DNA of 24,233 nt from contig NZ_CALIJF010000209.1 of assembly GCF_938018035.1 (NCBI RefSeq), positions 1 through 24,233 of the forward strand. Direction: 5' to 3'. Position 1 is the first letter of the stretch. Each line of letters opens with the position of its first letter. This document shows positions 1-7,408 of the stretch, in pieces. This DNA comes from an uncultured Campylobacter sp. (lineage in GTDB: Bacteria > Campylobacterota > Campylobacteria > Campylobacterales > Campylobacteraceae). The notes under the pieces were generated by a model. The model made no database searches, was not told the DNA's origin, and saw only the letters and a list, made by a program, of their open reading frames with translations. A program made the position numbers and the translations under genes.

Positions 1-145
1 TTACGATTTTTGGCTCCAGAGCTTGCGCGCCCAGCGCCAAAAGCGGAAGCAGGAGCAGGAATTTTAATGCGCTTGGAAAGCTAAAACTTCGCATTAAATT
101 TAAGCCCAAATTGAGCGAATTTTGCGCGGCTTTGCAGGTTTTCAT
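1..145 (-). CDS. Partial exported protein, N-terminus only (runs off left edge)
   Basis: Reading the minus strand from an ATG at 145-143, the frame is open to the edge of the window (48 codons). The peptide begins MKTCKAAQNSLNLG and then has a strongly hydrophobic run, ALKFLLLLPLLALGAQA, which looks like a Sec signal peptide with an Ala-X-Ala type cleavage site. An AAGGAAG ribosome binding site lies about 7 bases upstream of this ATG. A second in-frame ATG at 94-92 would give a more compact signal peptide but lacks a good ribosome binding site. Only about 15 mature residues at most are visible, so the function cannot be told; a periplasmic or outer-membrane protein is inferred. Confidence 0.6.
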   Translation of the reverse strand, partial: MKTCKAAQNSLNLGLNLMRSFSFPSALKFLLLLPLLALGAQALEPKIV

Positions 146-308
146 ATTTTGCTTCCTTTTGGCTTGGTTAAATTTGAAGAATTTTAAAATTTGAAGCTAA
201 ATTTTAGATAAATCCTCACGGAGTTTGGACTGTGGATTTGGTTTATGATGCGGGCGGAGCGTAAGCCGTGCCCGTAAGCCTGCACGCGCTGTTTAACGGA
301 GCTGAGCG

Positions 309-821
309 TTAAATTTCGGCGCGCTTTAACATATCTGCGACGATCGTCCACTCGCGCACGAGCCTTTCAAAGCTAAAATTTGCATTCGCAGGGCTAGTCG
401 AGGGTAGCTTGACGGGCTCTTTGCCGGTTGCGTTTAAAATTTGAGTTTTTAGGTATTTTTCACAGATTTCATGCGCCTTGCCGCCGTTTGCGAATACCTG
501 CGCGATACGCGCGCCGCTAAAGATCGGCTCTAAATTCGCAGGCACGACGGCGGTCATTTTGGCGTCGCTCGAGCCCTTTATCTCGCAGCAGATCGCCGCG
601 TCGTAGATGGCGATGCCGCGGGCGAGCAGGAATTTTATCTTTTCATCCGTGCTCGCAGGCGGCGGCGCGTTTAAAATTTGCGCCAGCACCCGCCAGAAGC
701 GATTTTGCGGATTTGCGTAGTAAAAGCCCAGCTTGCGAGAGGGGGCGGAGGGAAAGGAGCCGAGGATTAAAATTTTAGAATTTTTATCAAAAATCGGCTT
801 AAAAGGGTGGCTCTGGCTCAT
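309..821 (-). CDS. DNA-deoxyinosine (hypoxanthine) glycosylase, UDG superfamily family 6-like
   Basis: 170 aa, a usual length for small single-domain uracil-DNA-glycosylase-superfamily enzymes. The N-terminal motif GSFPS (residues 21-25) followed by YYANPQNRFW (34-43) is the signature of the hypoxanthine-DNA glycosylase branch, in which NPQNRFW builds the active site. The second motif LPSTSPANA (139-147) corresponds to the DNA-intercalating loop. Family knowledge: these enzymes remove deaminated adenine (hypoxanthine) from DNA to start base excision repair; uracil activity is weak or absent in the branch. The ribosome binding site ahead of the ATG is weak (AGGCG). It stands alone on the minus strand between the partial exported protein and moeA. 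Assignment to the superfamily is firm, the exact substrate is inferred. Confidence 0.82.
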   Translation of the reverse strand: MSQSHPFKPIFDKNSKILILGSFPSAPSRKLGFYYANPQNRFWRVLAQILNAPPPASTDEKIKFLLARGIAIYDAAICCEIKGSSDAKMTAVVPANLEPIFSGARIAQVFANGGKAHEICEKYLKTQILNATGKEPVKLPSTSPANANFSFERLVREWTIVADMLKRAEI

Positions 822-1160
822 TTTACGCCTGCTTTGTATTCGCCGAAAACGCCCGCCGGAGCGCCATAAATTTATCTTTCATTTTCACTTTATCTCTCGC
901 AAATACCCGAATTTCGCCTGTGAAGCAGCTTGGAGCTGAAGTTGCGCGGCGGCAGATATTTTGGCGCACTCGCTGTATAGTGGCTCGCAGTAAAAATTCC
1001 GATGGTCTTGCCGCGGCGCGCGATTTGGGCCTAAATTTCAGCTTTCCAAGACCACAAAGCAGAGCTTTCGCGGCTAAATTTAAAGCCTCGCGACGGCAAA
1101 ATTTTAACCGTCGCGGCAGTTAAAATTCCATCCGCCGCAACTGCCCCGAACTGCCACGCG
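822..1160. other. Non-coding gap between the glycosylase gene and moeA
   Basis: No convincing gene is seen in about 340 bases; the open frames here lack ribosome binding sites and family character. The one structured element is the hairpin at 1089-1115, listed separately. Confidence 0.5.
1089..1115 (-). terminator. Hairpin downstream of moeA, probable terminator
   Basis: A perfect 8-bp inverted repeat CGCGACGG/CCGTCGCG (1089-1096 and 1108-1115) with an 11-base AT-rich loop lies 45 bases beyond the moeA stop. On the minus strand it is followed by AGGCTTTAAATTT, only a weak U tract, so termination efficiency is uncertain. Confidence 0.45.
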
Positions 1161-2372
1161 CTAAATTTTAGGTACCGAGATTACGCGCACGAGCTCGCCC
1201 TTTTTGAGCTCTTTGACCTCGAGCGGCGCGACGAGCAGGACGCTATCGTCGTCTAAATTGTTCAAAATCGCGCTGGAGCCTTGCTTTTTGCTTTGCAGGC
1301 TAACAAAAAGCCGCCCCTCTCTGTTTTGCAAAACGGCGGGCATAAACTCCAGCCACCGCGTCTTTTTTACGTAGTCGTGATCCAAGATTGCGCTAAATTC
1401 GGTGTTTTCGTGCACGCCGAAGGATTTTTGCAAAAATACGCGCAGAAACAAAATGCACGTAATGAGCGCCGAGAGCGGGAAGCCCGGGAATGCGAAGATA
1501 TATTTTTCGCCGGTTTTGGCTACGCGCACGTGGCGGCCCGGTTTGATCGCCGCACCTTTTACGATGAGCTCAAATTTTGATTGTAGCGTGCTTTGCACGA
1601 AGTCGTAGTCTCCGACGCTCACTCCGCCGCTGGTTAGAAGTATGTCGGCGCTCTGTAAAGCCGATAAGATCGCGCCTTCCAGCTCTTTTTCGTCATCGCG
1701 TACTAGAGGCATTATCATCGCTTCGCAGCCTAGCTGCGTTACTAAATTTGCAAGCGCGATGTGGTTGGAGCTGTAAATTTGAGCGTCGTTTTCGAGTTTT
1801 TCGCCCAGATCCTTAATCTCGCTGCCGGTGGCTAGGATCGCTACTTTTGGGCGGATGAATACGCTTATATGAAATAGACCAAGCTCTGCTAGCAGCGCGA
1901 TTTGCGAAAAGCCGAGCTTCGTGCCGCTACGAAGCAAAAGCTCGCCCTCGCGGTAGCTCTCGCCCGCTGCGCGCACGGCAAAGCCCGCCGCGACAGGCTT
2001 TGCGACGATAATTTCGCCGCCTTGTACCTGCACGTTTTCGATCGGCAGAAGCGTGTCGCTACCCTCGCACATTAGCCCGCCAGTGAAGGTTTTGACGCAT
2101 TCTCCCGCTTTTGCCGCGGCGCCAGGCATCTTGCCTGCAGGCGTCGTGCCGACGATCTTAAATTTAGCCCCCTCGCTTAGATCTGCGCCCTTTAGCGCGT
2201 AGCCGTCCATCGCGGCGGTCGGGCGGCGCGGAGTGCTAAAAGGCGCTGCGACGTCGCTTGCCAAAATACGCCCCAGCGCCTGCGTGATCGCGACTTTTTC
2301 GATGCGCGATGACTTTTGCACCGTGCTTGCGAAGCGCTCCATCGCGCTTTCAAATTTTTCAAATTCCATCAT
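1161..2372 (-). CDS. moeA: Molybdopterin molybdenumtransferase MoeA
   Basis: 403 aa, typical for bacterial MoeA. It inserts molybdate into adenylylated molybdopterin in the cytoplasm, the last common step of molybdenum cofactor synthesis. Visible motifs: TAAMDGYAL (about 52-60), the conserved N-terminal loop; ATGSEI (181-186); SGGVSVGDYD (248-257), the MoCF/gephyrin-like domain signature; KPGRHV (277-282); and PGFPLSA (296-302), equivalent to the usual GNPVSA loop. The start ATG overlaps the stop of the upstream MFS gene in an ATGA arrangement, with GGAGG just upstream, so translation is probably coupled. A second ATG follows directly, so the start may be one codon later. The product is needed by molybdoenzymes such as the TorA-like protein at 20317. 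Confidence 0.95.
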   Translation of the reverse strand: MMEFEKFESAMERFASTVQKSSRIEKVAITQALGRILASDVAAPFSTPRRPTAAMDGYALKGADLSEGAKFKIVGTTPAGKMPGAAAKAGECVKTFTGGLMCEGSDTLLPIENVQVQGGEIIVAKPVAAGFAVRAAGESYREGELLLRSGTKLGFSQIALLAELGLFHISVFIRPKVAILATGSEIKDLGEKLENDAQIYSSNHIALANLVTQLGCEAMIMPLVRDDEKELEGAILSALQSADILLTSGGVSVGDYDFVQSTLQSKFELIVKGAAIKPGRHVRVAKTGEKYIFAFPGFPLSALITCILFLRVFLQKSFGVHENTEFSAILDHDYVKKTRWLEFMPAVLQNREGRLFVSLQSKKQGSSAILNNLDDDSVLLVAPLEVKELKKGELVRVISVPKI

Positions 2373-3667
2373 TTGCCTCCTACGATTTTATAAATTTGAT
2401 CTTCATTTATCAGTTTCGAGTTAAATTTCACAACGAGTTCGCCATCGGTCTCGTAAATTTCAATAATGCCCTTTACGCCCTGTAGTGCGGAAAAATCGCC
2501 GCCTTTAGGAAAGTATAAATTCTTAAAAAGTTTTGGATCGCTCAGCCTAGAAAGTAGCACAAGCCAGATCACACCCAAAACCGCGACGCCAATGCCTAGC
2601 GCTTCGATGCCAATTTTGCCAAAAAGTGCGCCGCCGCATAGCCCGCCCAAAAAACTGCCAAAAAATCCGAACGAATTAAAAATCCCAAGTGCGGCGCCTT
2701 TTTGAGCGACTTTGGCAAATTTGGACGCAAGGCTTTGCATAATGGGCTCATGCGCGTTAAATCCCACGAAAAAGAGCATCACACCCACCACGAAAGCGCT
2801 CGCCCCGCTAGCAAACGCAAAAATCAAATACGAAGCGATGAAAAAGCAAATGCCGATAAGTAGAATTTGCTTAGCTAGCGCGCGCTTTTCGCCTAAAGCA
2901 CCGCTCGCGCCCATCGCGGTAAAGCCGAAAATAGCGCCTAGAGCATAAATTTTAGTCAAATCACTTTTGGAAAGTCCGAATTTTTGCACGAGCAAAATTG
3001 GAATTAGAAAAAACGCTGCCGTCATGAAAGCTTTTTGAAAAAAATTCGTTAAATTCATAAGCATTAAATTTTTATCGCTCAAAAGTGAGCCGAGCGGGAC
3101 CTTTTGACGCAGAGAGCGGATATGCGGTTCGGTAGGTACTACGAAAAAAAGCAGCGCCAAACATAAAAGCGTAAGTGCCGAACTTAGATGAAATAGGCTG
3201 GCAAGTCCAAATTTGGCGCTTAAAAGCGGACTTAAAATCATTGCTACGCCAAAGCTCACGCCTATCATCGCGCCCATTACCGCCATCGCCTTACCGCGCT
3301 CTTCCTCTCGCGTAAAATCGCTAATTAGTGCGGTAGCTACGGCTCCTACAGCACCGCAGCCTTGCAAAAAGCGCCCAAAAATCATCGTATAAATGCTCTC
3401 ACTCGCCGCGCAAACGCAAGCGCCCACGATAAAAAGCGCCAGCCCTATAGCAAGGGTTTTCTTACGTCCGATCTTATCGCTTAGCACTCCAAATGGCGTT
3501 TGCAAAATCACTTGCATAATCGCATAAATTCCAAAAAGTAGCCCCACTAGGCTTTCGTTTGCGCCGTGCAAGCTCAATGCATACAGGCTAAGCACGGGCA
3601 GCAAAATAAATAATCCAAAAAACCTCGTAGCGATGATAAAACTAAGTGGAAGGACGCTTTTTAGCAT
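2369..3667 (-). CDS. MFS transporter with C-terminal YAM-like domain (YajR-like)
   Basis: 432 aa polytopic membrane protein. The major facilitator motif A is clear: GVLSDKIGRKK at residues 60-70, between the second and third helices; hydrophobic segments continue in the usual 12-helix pattern to about residue 380. After the last helix there is a soluble tail (about 388-432) with GVKGIIEIYE..ELVVKFNSKL, resembling the ferredoxin-like YAM domain of Escherichia coli YajR. Family knowledge: YajR-type drug:proton antiporters; the substrate is not established. The stop overlaps the moeA start by 4 bases, giving a two-gene operon. The start is preceded by an AAGG element. The MFS call is firm; the YajR link rests on motif resemblance, and a specific cargo cannot be named. 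Confidence 0.88.
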   Translation of the reverse strand: MLKSVLPLSFIIATRFFGLFILLPVLSLYALSLHGANESLVGLLFGIYAIMQVILQTPFGVLSDKIGRKKTLAIGLALFIVGACVCAASESIYTMIFGRFLQGCGAVGAVATALISDFTREEERGKAMAVMGAMIGVSFGVAMILSPLLSAKFGLASLFHLSSALTLLCLALLFFVVPTEPHIRSLRQKVPLGSLLSDKNLMLMNLTNFFQKAFMTAAFFLIPILLVQKFGLSKSDLTKIYALGAIFGFTAMGASGALGEKRALAKQILLIGICFFIASYLIFAFASGASAFVVGVMLFFVGFNAHEPIMQSLASKFAKVAQKGAALGIFNSFGFFGSFLGGLCGGALFGKIGIEALGIGVAVLGVIWLVLLSRLSDPKLFKNLYFPKGGDFSALQGVKGIIEIYETDGELVVKFNSKLINEDQIYKIVGGK

Positions 3668-3741
3668 AATCTTAGACCTTAAATAATATGAAATTTGCGC
3701 CGATTATAGCCAAAAATCGTAATGAATTCTTTGATTTTGGG

Positions 3742-3747
3742 TAAAAT
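3742..3747 (+). promoter_or_regulatory. -10 box of the rdgB promoter
   Basis: TAAAAT preceded by TGGG, about 26 bases upstream of the rdgB ATG, in the 105-base gap between divergent MFS and rdgB genes. It matches the Campylobacter sigma-70 habit of an AT-rich -10 without a clear -35. Confidence 0.4.
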
Positions 3748-3772
3748 GGCGCATTAAATTTAAGGAGAGCGG

Positions 3773-4402
3773 ATGAAAATCTTACTTGCGACGAGCAACA
3801 AAAATAAAGTAAAAGAGATAAAAGAATTTTTCACGGAATACGAAGTGTGTGCACTCGGCGAGGTGCTGGATCCTTTTGAGATCGACGAGTGCGGCGCGAG
3901 CTTCAAACAAAACGCGCTTATCAAAATTCGCGCAGTGCATGAGGCGCTAAAAAGTAAAAATTTACAGAGCGAATTTTTTGTGTTAAGCGACGATAGCGGT
4001 ATCTGCGTGGACGCGCTGGGCGGGGCTCCGGGGATATTTTCGGCGCGCTTTAGCGGAGCGGACGCGACGGATGCGAGCAACCGCGAGAAATTAGCCGTTA
4101 GCCTACGCGCGCTGGGGCTAGAGGAGAGCCCTGCGCATTACACGGCGGCGATCGCGCTAAAATGCGATTTGGGCGAGTTTTGTACGCACGGCTTCATGCA
4201 CGGCACGGCGATAACGCAGCAGCGCGGGCAAAACGGCTTCGGATACGATTTTATGTTTATTCCGCGCGGATTTGACCGCACGATCGGGGAGCTACCCGCT
4301 GCGGTGAAATTTGAAATTTCGCACCGTACGAAGGGGCTGGCGCTGATGCAAATTTTGTTGAAAAATTTAGAAAAACAGATGAGGCTTGCTAAATTTCATT
4401 AA
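3773..4402 (+). CDS. rdgB: XTP/dITP pyrophosphatase (RdgB/HAM1 family)
   Basis: 209 aa, normal for the family. It hydrolyses non-canonical purine nucleoside triphosphates (dITP, XTP, dHapTP) to the monophosphate plus pyrophosphate and so keeps deaminated purines out of DNA. Motifs in order: ATSNKNK (6-12), the substrate-binding start of all HAM1 proteins; LSDDSGICVDALGGAPG (71-87) with the catalytic acidic residues; NGFGYD (154-159); and ISHRTKG (182-188), the base-binding SHR loop. The ATG follows a clear AAGGAG. It stands alone on the plus strand between the divergent MFS gene and the tRNA cluster. It does thematically related work to the hypoxanthine-DNA glycosylase at 309-821, the two handling deaminated purines in the pool and in DNA respectively. 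Confidence 0.95.
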   Translation: MKILLATSNKNKVKEIKEFFTEYEVCALGEVLDPFEIDECGASFKQNALIKIRAVHEALKSKNLQSEFFVLSDDSGICVDALGGAPGIFSARFSGADATDASNREKLAVSLRALGLEESPAHYTAAIALKCDLGEFCTHGFMHGTAITQQRGQNGFGYDFMFIPRGFDRTIGELPAAVKFEISHRTKGLALMQILLKNLEKQMRLAKFH

Positions 4403-4441
4403 ATTTAAAGCCGTAAAAAGCGGAATTTAAGAAAAAATATA

Positions 4442-4447
4442 TATAAT
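4442..4447 (+). promoter_or_regulatory. -10 box of the tRNA operon
   Basis: A consensus TATAAT in an AT-rich stretch 30 bases upstream of tRNA-Pro; it probably drives the six-tRNA cluster. Confidence 0.55.
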
Positions 4448-4476
4448 ACGCTTTTTATTCAATCCACAAAAATCTA

Positions 4477-4553
<77 letters not shown>

Positions 4554-4557
4554 TTGT

Positions 4558-4635
4558 GGTGAGTTTAGCTCAGTAGGTTAGAGCATCAGATTGTGGTCCT
4601 GAGGGTCGTGGGTTCGATTCCCACAACTCACCCCA
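4558..4635 (+). tRNA. tRNA-His (anticodon GTG)
   Basis: Acceptor GTGAGTT pairs with AACTCAC, with an extra 5' G (4558) opposite C73 (4632), the identity element of tRNA-His. The loop TTGTGGT carries GTG and CCA is encoded. The anticodon-stem pair next to the loop (4590/4598) is A-C, a mismatch where A-U would be expected. Confidence 0.97.
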
Positions 4636-4641
4636 CTTTAT

Positions 4642-4718
4642 GCGCTCGTAGCTCAATTGGATAGAGCAACAGACTTCGGATCTGTAGGTTGAAGGTTCGA
4701 CTCCTTTCGAGCGTACCA
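4642..4718 (+). tRNA. tRNA-Arg (anticodon TCG)
   Basis: Acceptor GCGCTCG/CGAGCGT (one G-U pair at the end), anticodon stem ACAGA/TCTGT with loop CTTCGGA, encoded CCA. It is immediately followed by a second arginine tRNA with a near-identical acceptor. Confidence 0.97.
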
Positions 4719-4733
4719 CTGATTTGATATTTT

Positions 4734-4810
4734 GCGCTCATAGCTCAGTTGGATAGAGCAACGGCCTTCTAAGCCGTAGGCCAGAGGTTCGAATCCTCTT
4801 GGGCGTACCA
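4734..4810 (+). tRNA. tRNA-Arg (anticodon TCT)
   Basis: Acceptor GCGCTCA/TGGGCGT with two G-U pairs, anticodon stem ACGGC/GCCGT with loop CTTCTAA, encoded CCA. It reads AGA/AGG codons. Confidence 0.97.
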
Positions 4811-4814
4811 TATT

Positions 4815-4836
4815 AAGCTCATATTAAGAGCTTTTT
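4815..4836 (+). terminator. Small hairpin plus T-run inside the tRNA cluster
   Basis: AAGCTC/GAGCTT (6 bp, 7-base loop) runs into TTTTT between tRNA-Arg(TCT) and tRNA-Leu. The stem is short, so it could be a partial terminator, an RNA processing signal, or chance. Confidence 0.35.
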
Positions 4837-4859
4837 GGCTAATATGCGCTTTCTTTTTT

Positions 4860-4944
4860 GCGGATGTGGTGAAATTGGCAGACACACCAGACTTAGGATC
4901 TGGCGCCTCACGGCATGAAGGTTCAAGTCCTTTCATCCGCACCA
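4860..4944 (+). tRNA. tRNA-Leu (anticodon TAG)
   Basis: Acceptor GCGGATG/CATCCGC, anticodon stem CCAGA/TCTGG with loop CTTAGGA, a long variable arm (class II tRNA) and encoded CCA. Confidence 0.97.
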
Positions 4945-4958
4945 TCCATTCTACGCGT

Positions 4959-5033
4959 TCCGGATTAGCTCAGCGGTAGAGTAGGCGGCTGTTAACCGCT
5001 TGGTCGCTGGTTCGAATCCAGCATCCGGAGCCA
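4959..5033 (+). tRNA. tRNA-Asn (anticodon GTT)
   Basis: Acceptor TCCGGAT/ATCCGGA, anticodon stem GGCGG/CCGCT with loop CTGTTAA, encoded CCA. It is the last tRNA of the cluster, and the AT-rich island begins directly behind it. Confidence 0.97.
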
Positions 5034-5280
5034 CTTAAATTCCCTAATCCTTAATTAGTAAAATATAAAATTTTAGTGCAAAATACCTTTTATATATTAA
5101 GCTCTATAAAAAATGCCTTTCGTAAATTTACTGAAAACGCAAGCATATTAAATATAGCAACTCGTTTGTATTGTAAAAATGATATAAAATTCACATACAA
5201 AACATATATTTACATTAATGTGGACATAAATCCGTCCTCTTTACATAGTAAAATACCTCCAAATAAACAAGGAGGCACTA
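5034..5280 (+). promoter_or_regulatory. AT-rich leader of the AAA+ gene with possible Shine-Dalgarno hairpin
   Basis: No gene is supported here. GATATAAAAT around 5180-5189 and AGTAAAAT around 5247-5254 are -10 candidates. CCTCC at 5256-5260 is an exact complement of the GGAGG ribosome binding site at 5271-5275, with a 10-base AT-only-plus-C loop, so a transcript begun at the upstream promoter could fold away its own ribosome binding site. Confidence 0.35.
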
Positions 5281-7308
5281 ATGAAAAACAGAAATTTATT
5301 CGTAGATAGCGAGATATATGACCTTGCCAGTCTTTGGATACTCAGAGCGATATTTTGTGCTGGAGGACAAAGAGAATTTCTAAAATCCAAATATGGCAAC
5401 CTTTTGGAATTTTTAGAGATTAATTCGGACGAGCCAACCCGGCAAGATATTAAAATCCTAAAAGATAAGCTTGCCGTTCTTGAGAAAAGCAAAATTTCAT
5501 GCGAGTTAAAAGAGCTCGAATATAATTTAAATTTGCTTCAAGCAAATTTAGGTTTAAACGATACCGAAAAGGCTATTTTGAGGTTCGTCGCGATTATGTT
5601 TAATTACGAAATCGTTTCGGACGCTTGCGAGCTGACAGAAAATTTAAACGATAGACAGGCTGCAAAAGCCATATCACAGATATTAAATTTAAGCTTTATT
5701 GACGTGCAAAGAGCTTTTAAAAAAGATGGAATTTTTGCTAAAACTTCACTTATAAAATTAGATATCTACGGACGCAATTTAAGATCAAAAATTGACGTGA
5801 TAAATAACGACTTCATAGGCGCTTTATTTGTTAAATGCGAAAGCATAGACGAAATTTTCGCAAGCACCATAAAACCTTGTAGCAATACAAATTTAACTCT
5901 TAAAAATTATGCTCATATTAAAGATGATACGCAAATTTTAATCTCTTTTTTAAAAAATGCTATCCGCAAAAGACAAAAAGGCGTAAACGTGCTTTTTTAC
6001 GGTTCTGCAGGTACAGGCAAGACCGAGCTTAGCAAGGTTTTAGCAAAAGAATTAAGTTTAAAGCTTTATGAGGTTGCTTATGGAGACGAAAGCGGATACG
6101 ATAATGAAGCCCAAAGAATAAAATCTTATTGCCTCGCGCAAAATATCTTGCAAGCAGGTTCAAATTTGCTGATGTATGATGAGGCTGAGGATGTATTTAA
6201 CATAAATAACGATGAGAAAAGGCAATACGGCAAAGCCTTTATAAATAGAGCTCTTGAAACCAATGAAGTACCTACTATTTGGATTACGAATAATATTTAT
6301 AGCATGGACGAGGCCGTCATTAGACGTTTTAATCTAGCCATAAAGCTTGAGGTGCCTAATAAAAATGTAAGAGCGAGGATCATCAAAGAATATAGCGCAA
6401 ATTTGATAGATAATAAGCTAATCAATAAACTTGCAAAAAATAAATTTATTGCGCCCGCAATCATTAGCAATGCAAGCTTAGTCGTTTCGAGCTTAAGTTT
6501 AAGAGATAAAAATAAGGCTTTTGAGCGCGTGATAAGCAACACTTTAAAAGCGCAAGGCTACGGCGCGCTAGAAAAGGACAAGAAAAAAGACAGATTAAAA
6601 GATGATCTACCTAGCAGCTATGATCCAAATTTCGTAAACTCAAGCTGCGACCTAAACGAGCTAATGCAGGGCATAAAAGAGAGCAAAAGCGCTAGGATTT
6701 GCCTTTACGGAGTACCAGGAACCGGGAAGAGCGCCTATGCTAAATTTATCGCTAAAAGCCTAAGAAGGCCTATTATCATCAAAAAAGGAAGTGAGCTTTT
6801 ATCTATGTGGGTCGGCGGAACCGAGAAAAATATAGCCGAGGCTTTTAAAGAGGCTGGTAGCAAAAAAGCAGTGCTCGTATTTGATGAAGTCGATAGCTTT
6901 TTACAAGATAGAAGCCTAGCTGCTAGAAGCTGGGAGGTAACTCAAGTAAATGAAATGCTAGTGCAGATGGAGAGCTTTGGCAGCATCTTTATCGCTACGA
7001 CGAATTTGATCGATAATCTCGATAAAGCAAGTCTTAGAAGATTTGATTTAAAGCTTGAGTTCGGATATTTATTGCCAAATCAAGCATTAAATTTGTTCAA
7101 AAAAGAGTGTGCATCACTAAGGATAAAATTTGACGAAAACCTAGCTGCAAGAATTTCGGATTTAAGCTTTTTGGCGCCAGGAGATTTTGCGAGCGTGCGA
7201 AGACAGGCTAAATTTAAAAAGGTTAAAAACAGCGATGATTTTTATGAGAGATTAGAACGGGAAGTGGCTTTAAAAAATGAAAAGAAAGTAAAAAGGATAG
7301 GGTTTTAG
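5281..7308 (+). CDS. Tandem AAA+ ATPase (two AAA domains)
   Basis: 675 aa, probably cytoplasmic. The first 230 or so residues match nothing I recognise and look helical. The first AAA domain has Walker A GSAGTGKT (241-248), Walker B LLMYDEAED (acidic pair D300-E301) and an RRF arginine element (348-350). The second has Walker A GVPGTGKS (477-484), Walker B VLVFDEVDS (D535-E536) and RRF (586-588). Both sites keep their acidic catalytic residues, so both may hydrolyse ATP. The second domain resembles the Cdc48/SpoVK group (COG0464), which remodels or unfolds proteins. GGAGG sits 5 bases ahead of the ATG. It opens the island, with a 100-base gap and a likely new promoter before the DUF262 genes. 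A role as motor or sensor for the nucleases downstream is inferred from position only. Confidence 0.8.
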   Translation: MKNRNLFVDSEIYDLASLWILRAIFCAGGQREFLKSKYGNLLEFLEINSDEPTRQDIKILKDKLAVLEKSKISCELKELEYNLNLLQANLGLNDTEKAILRFVAIMFNYEIVSDACELTENLNDRQAAKAISQILNLSFIDVQRAFKKDGIFAKTSLIKLDIYGRNLRSKIDVINNDFIGALFVKCESIDEIFASTIKPCSNTNLTLKNYAHIKDDTQILISFLKNAIRKRQKGVNVLFYGSAGTGKTELSKVLAKELSLKLYEVAYGDESGYDNEAQRIKSYCLAQNILQAGSNLLMYDEAEDVFNINNDEKRQYGKAFINRALETNEVPTIWITNNIYSMDEAVIRRFNLAIKLEVPNKNVRARIIKEYSANLIDNKLINKLAKNKFIAPAIISNASLVVSSLSLRDKNKAFERVISNTLKAQGYGALEKDKKKDRLKDDLPSSYDPNFVNSSCDLNELMQGIKESKSARICLYGVPGTGKSAYAKFIAKSLRRPIIIKKGSELLSMWVGGTEKNIAEAFKEAGSKKAVLVFDEVDSFLQDRSLAARSWEVTQVNEMLVQMESFGSIFIATTNLIDNLDKASLRRFDLKLEFGYLLPNQALNLFKKECASLRIKFDENLAARISDLSFLAPGDFASVRRQAKFKKVKNSDDFYERLEREVALKNEKKVKRIGF

Positions 7309-7377
7309 CAACACAACTAGCGGAATTAAAATGGTATCATTTTTATTTAAAGGATAAAAATTTTAGGCTTTTTATAG

Positions 7378-7383
7378 TAAAAT
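7378..7383 (+). promoter_or_regulatory. -10 box ahead of the DUF262 operon
   Basis: TAAAAT within TATAGTAAAAT, about 26 bases upstream of the first DUF262 start. A 7-bp inverted repeat TTTTTAT/ATAAAAA (7340-7346, 7354-7360) lies just upstream and might be an operator, though such repeats are common in AT-rich DNA. Confidence 0.35.
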
Positions 7384-7408
7384 TTTAAAAGATTTAAGGA
7401 GAAATACT

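Noticed and set aside
733..1123. Plus-strand open frames opposite and beyond the glycosylase gene
   Set aside because: No ribosome binding sites; partly antisense to a real gene; residue use typical of shadows in GC-rich stretches.
5076..5309. 77-codon open frame ahead of the AAA+ gene
   Set aside because: It starts with GTG without a ribosome binding site, has chance-like composition, and overlaps the well-supported ATPase start.
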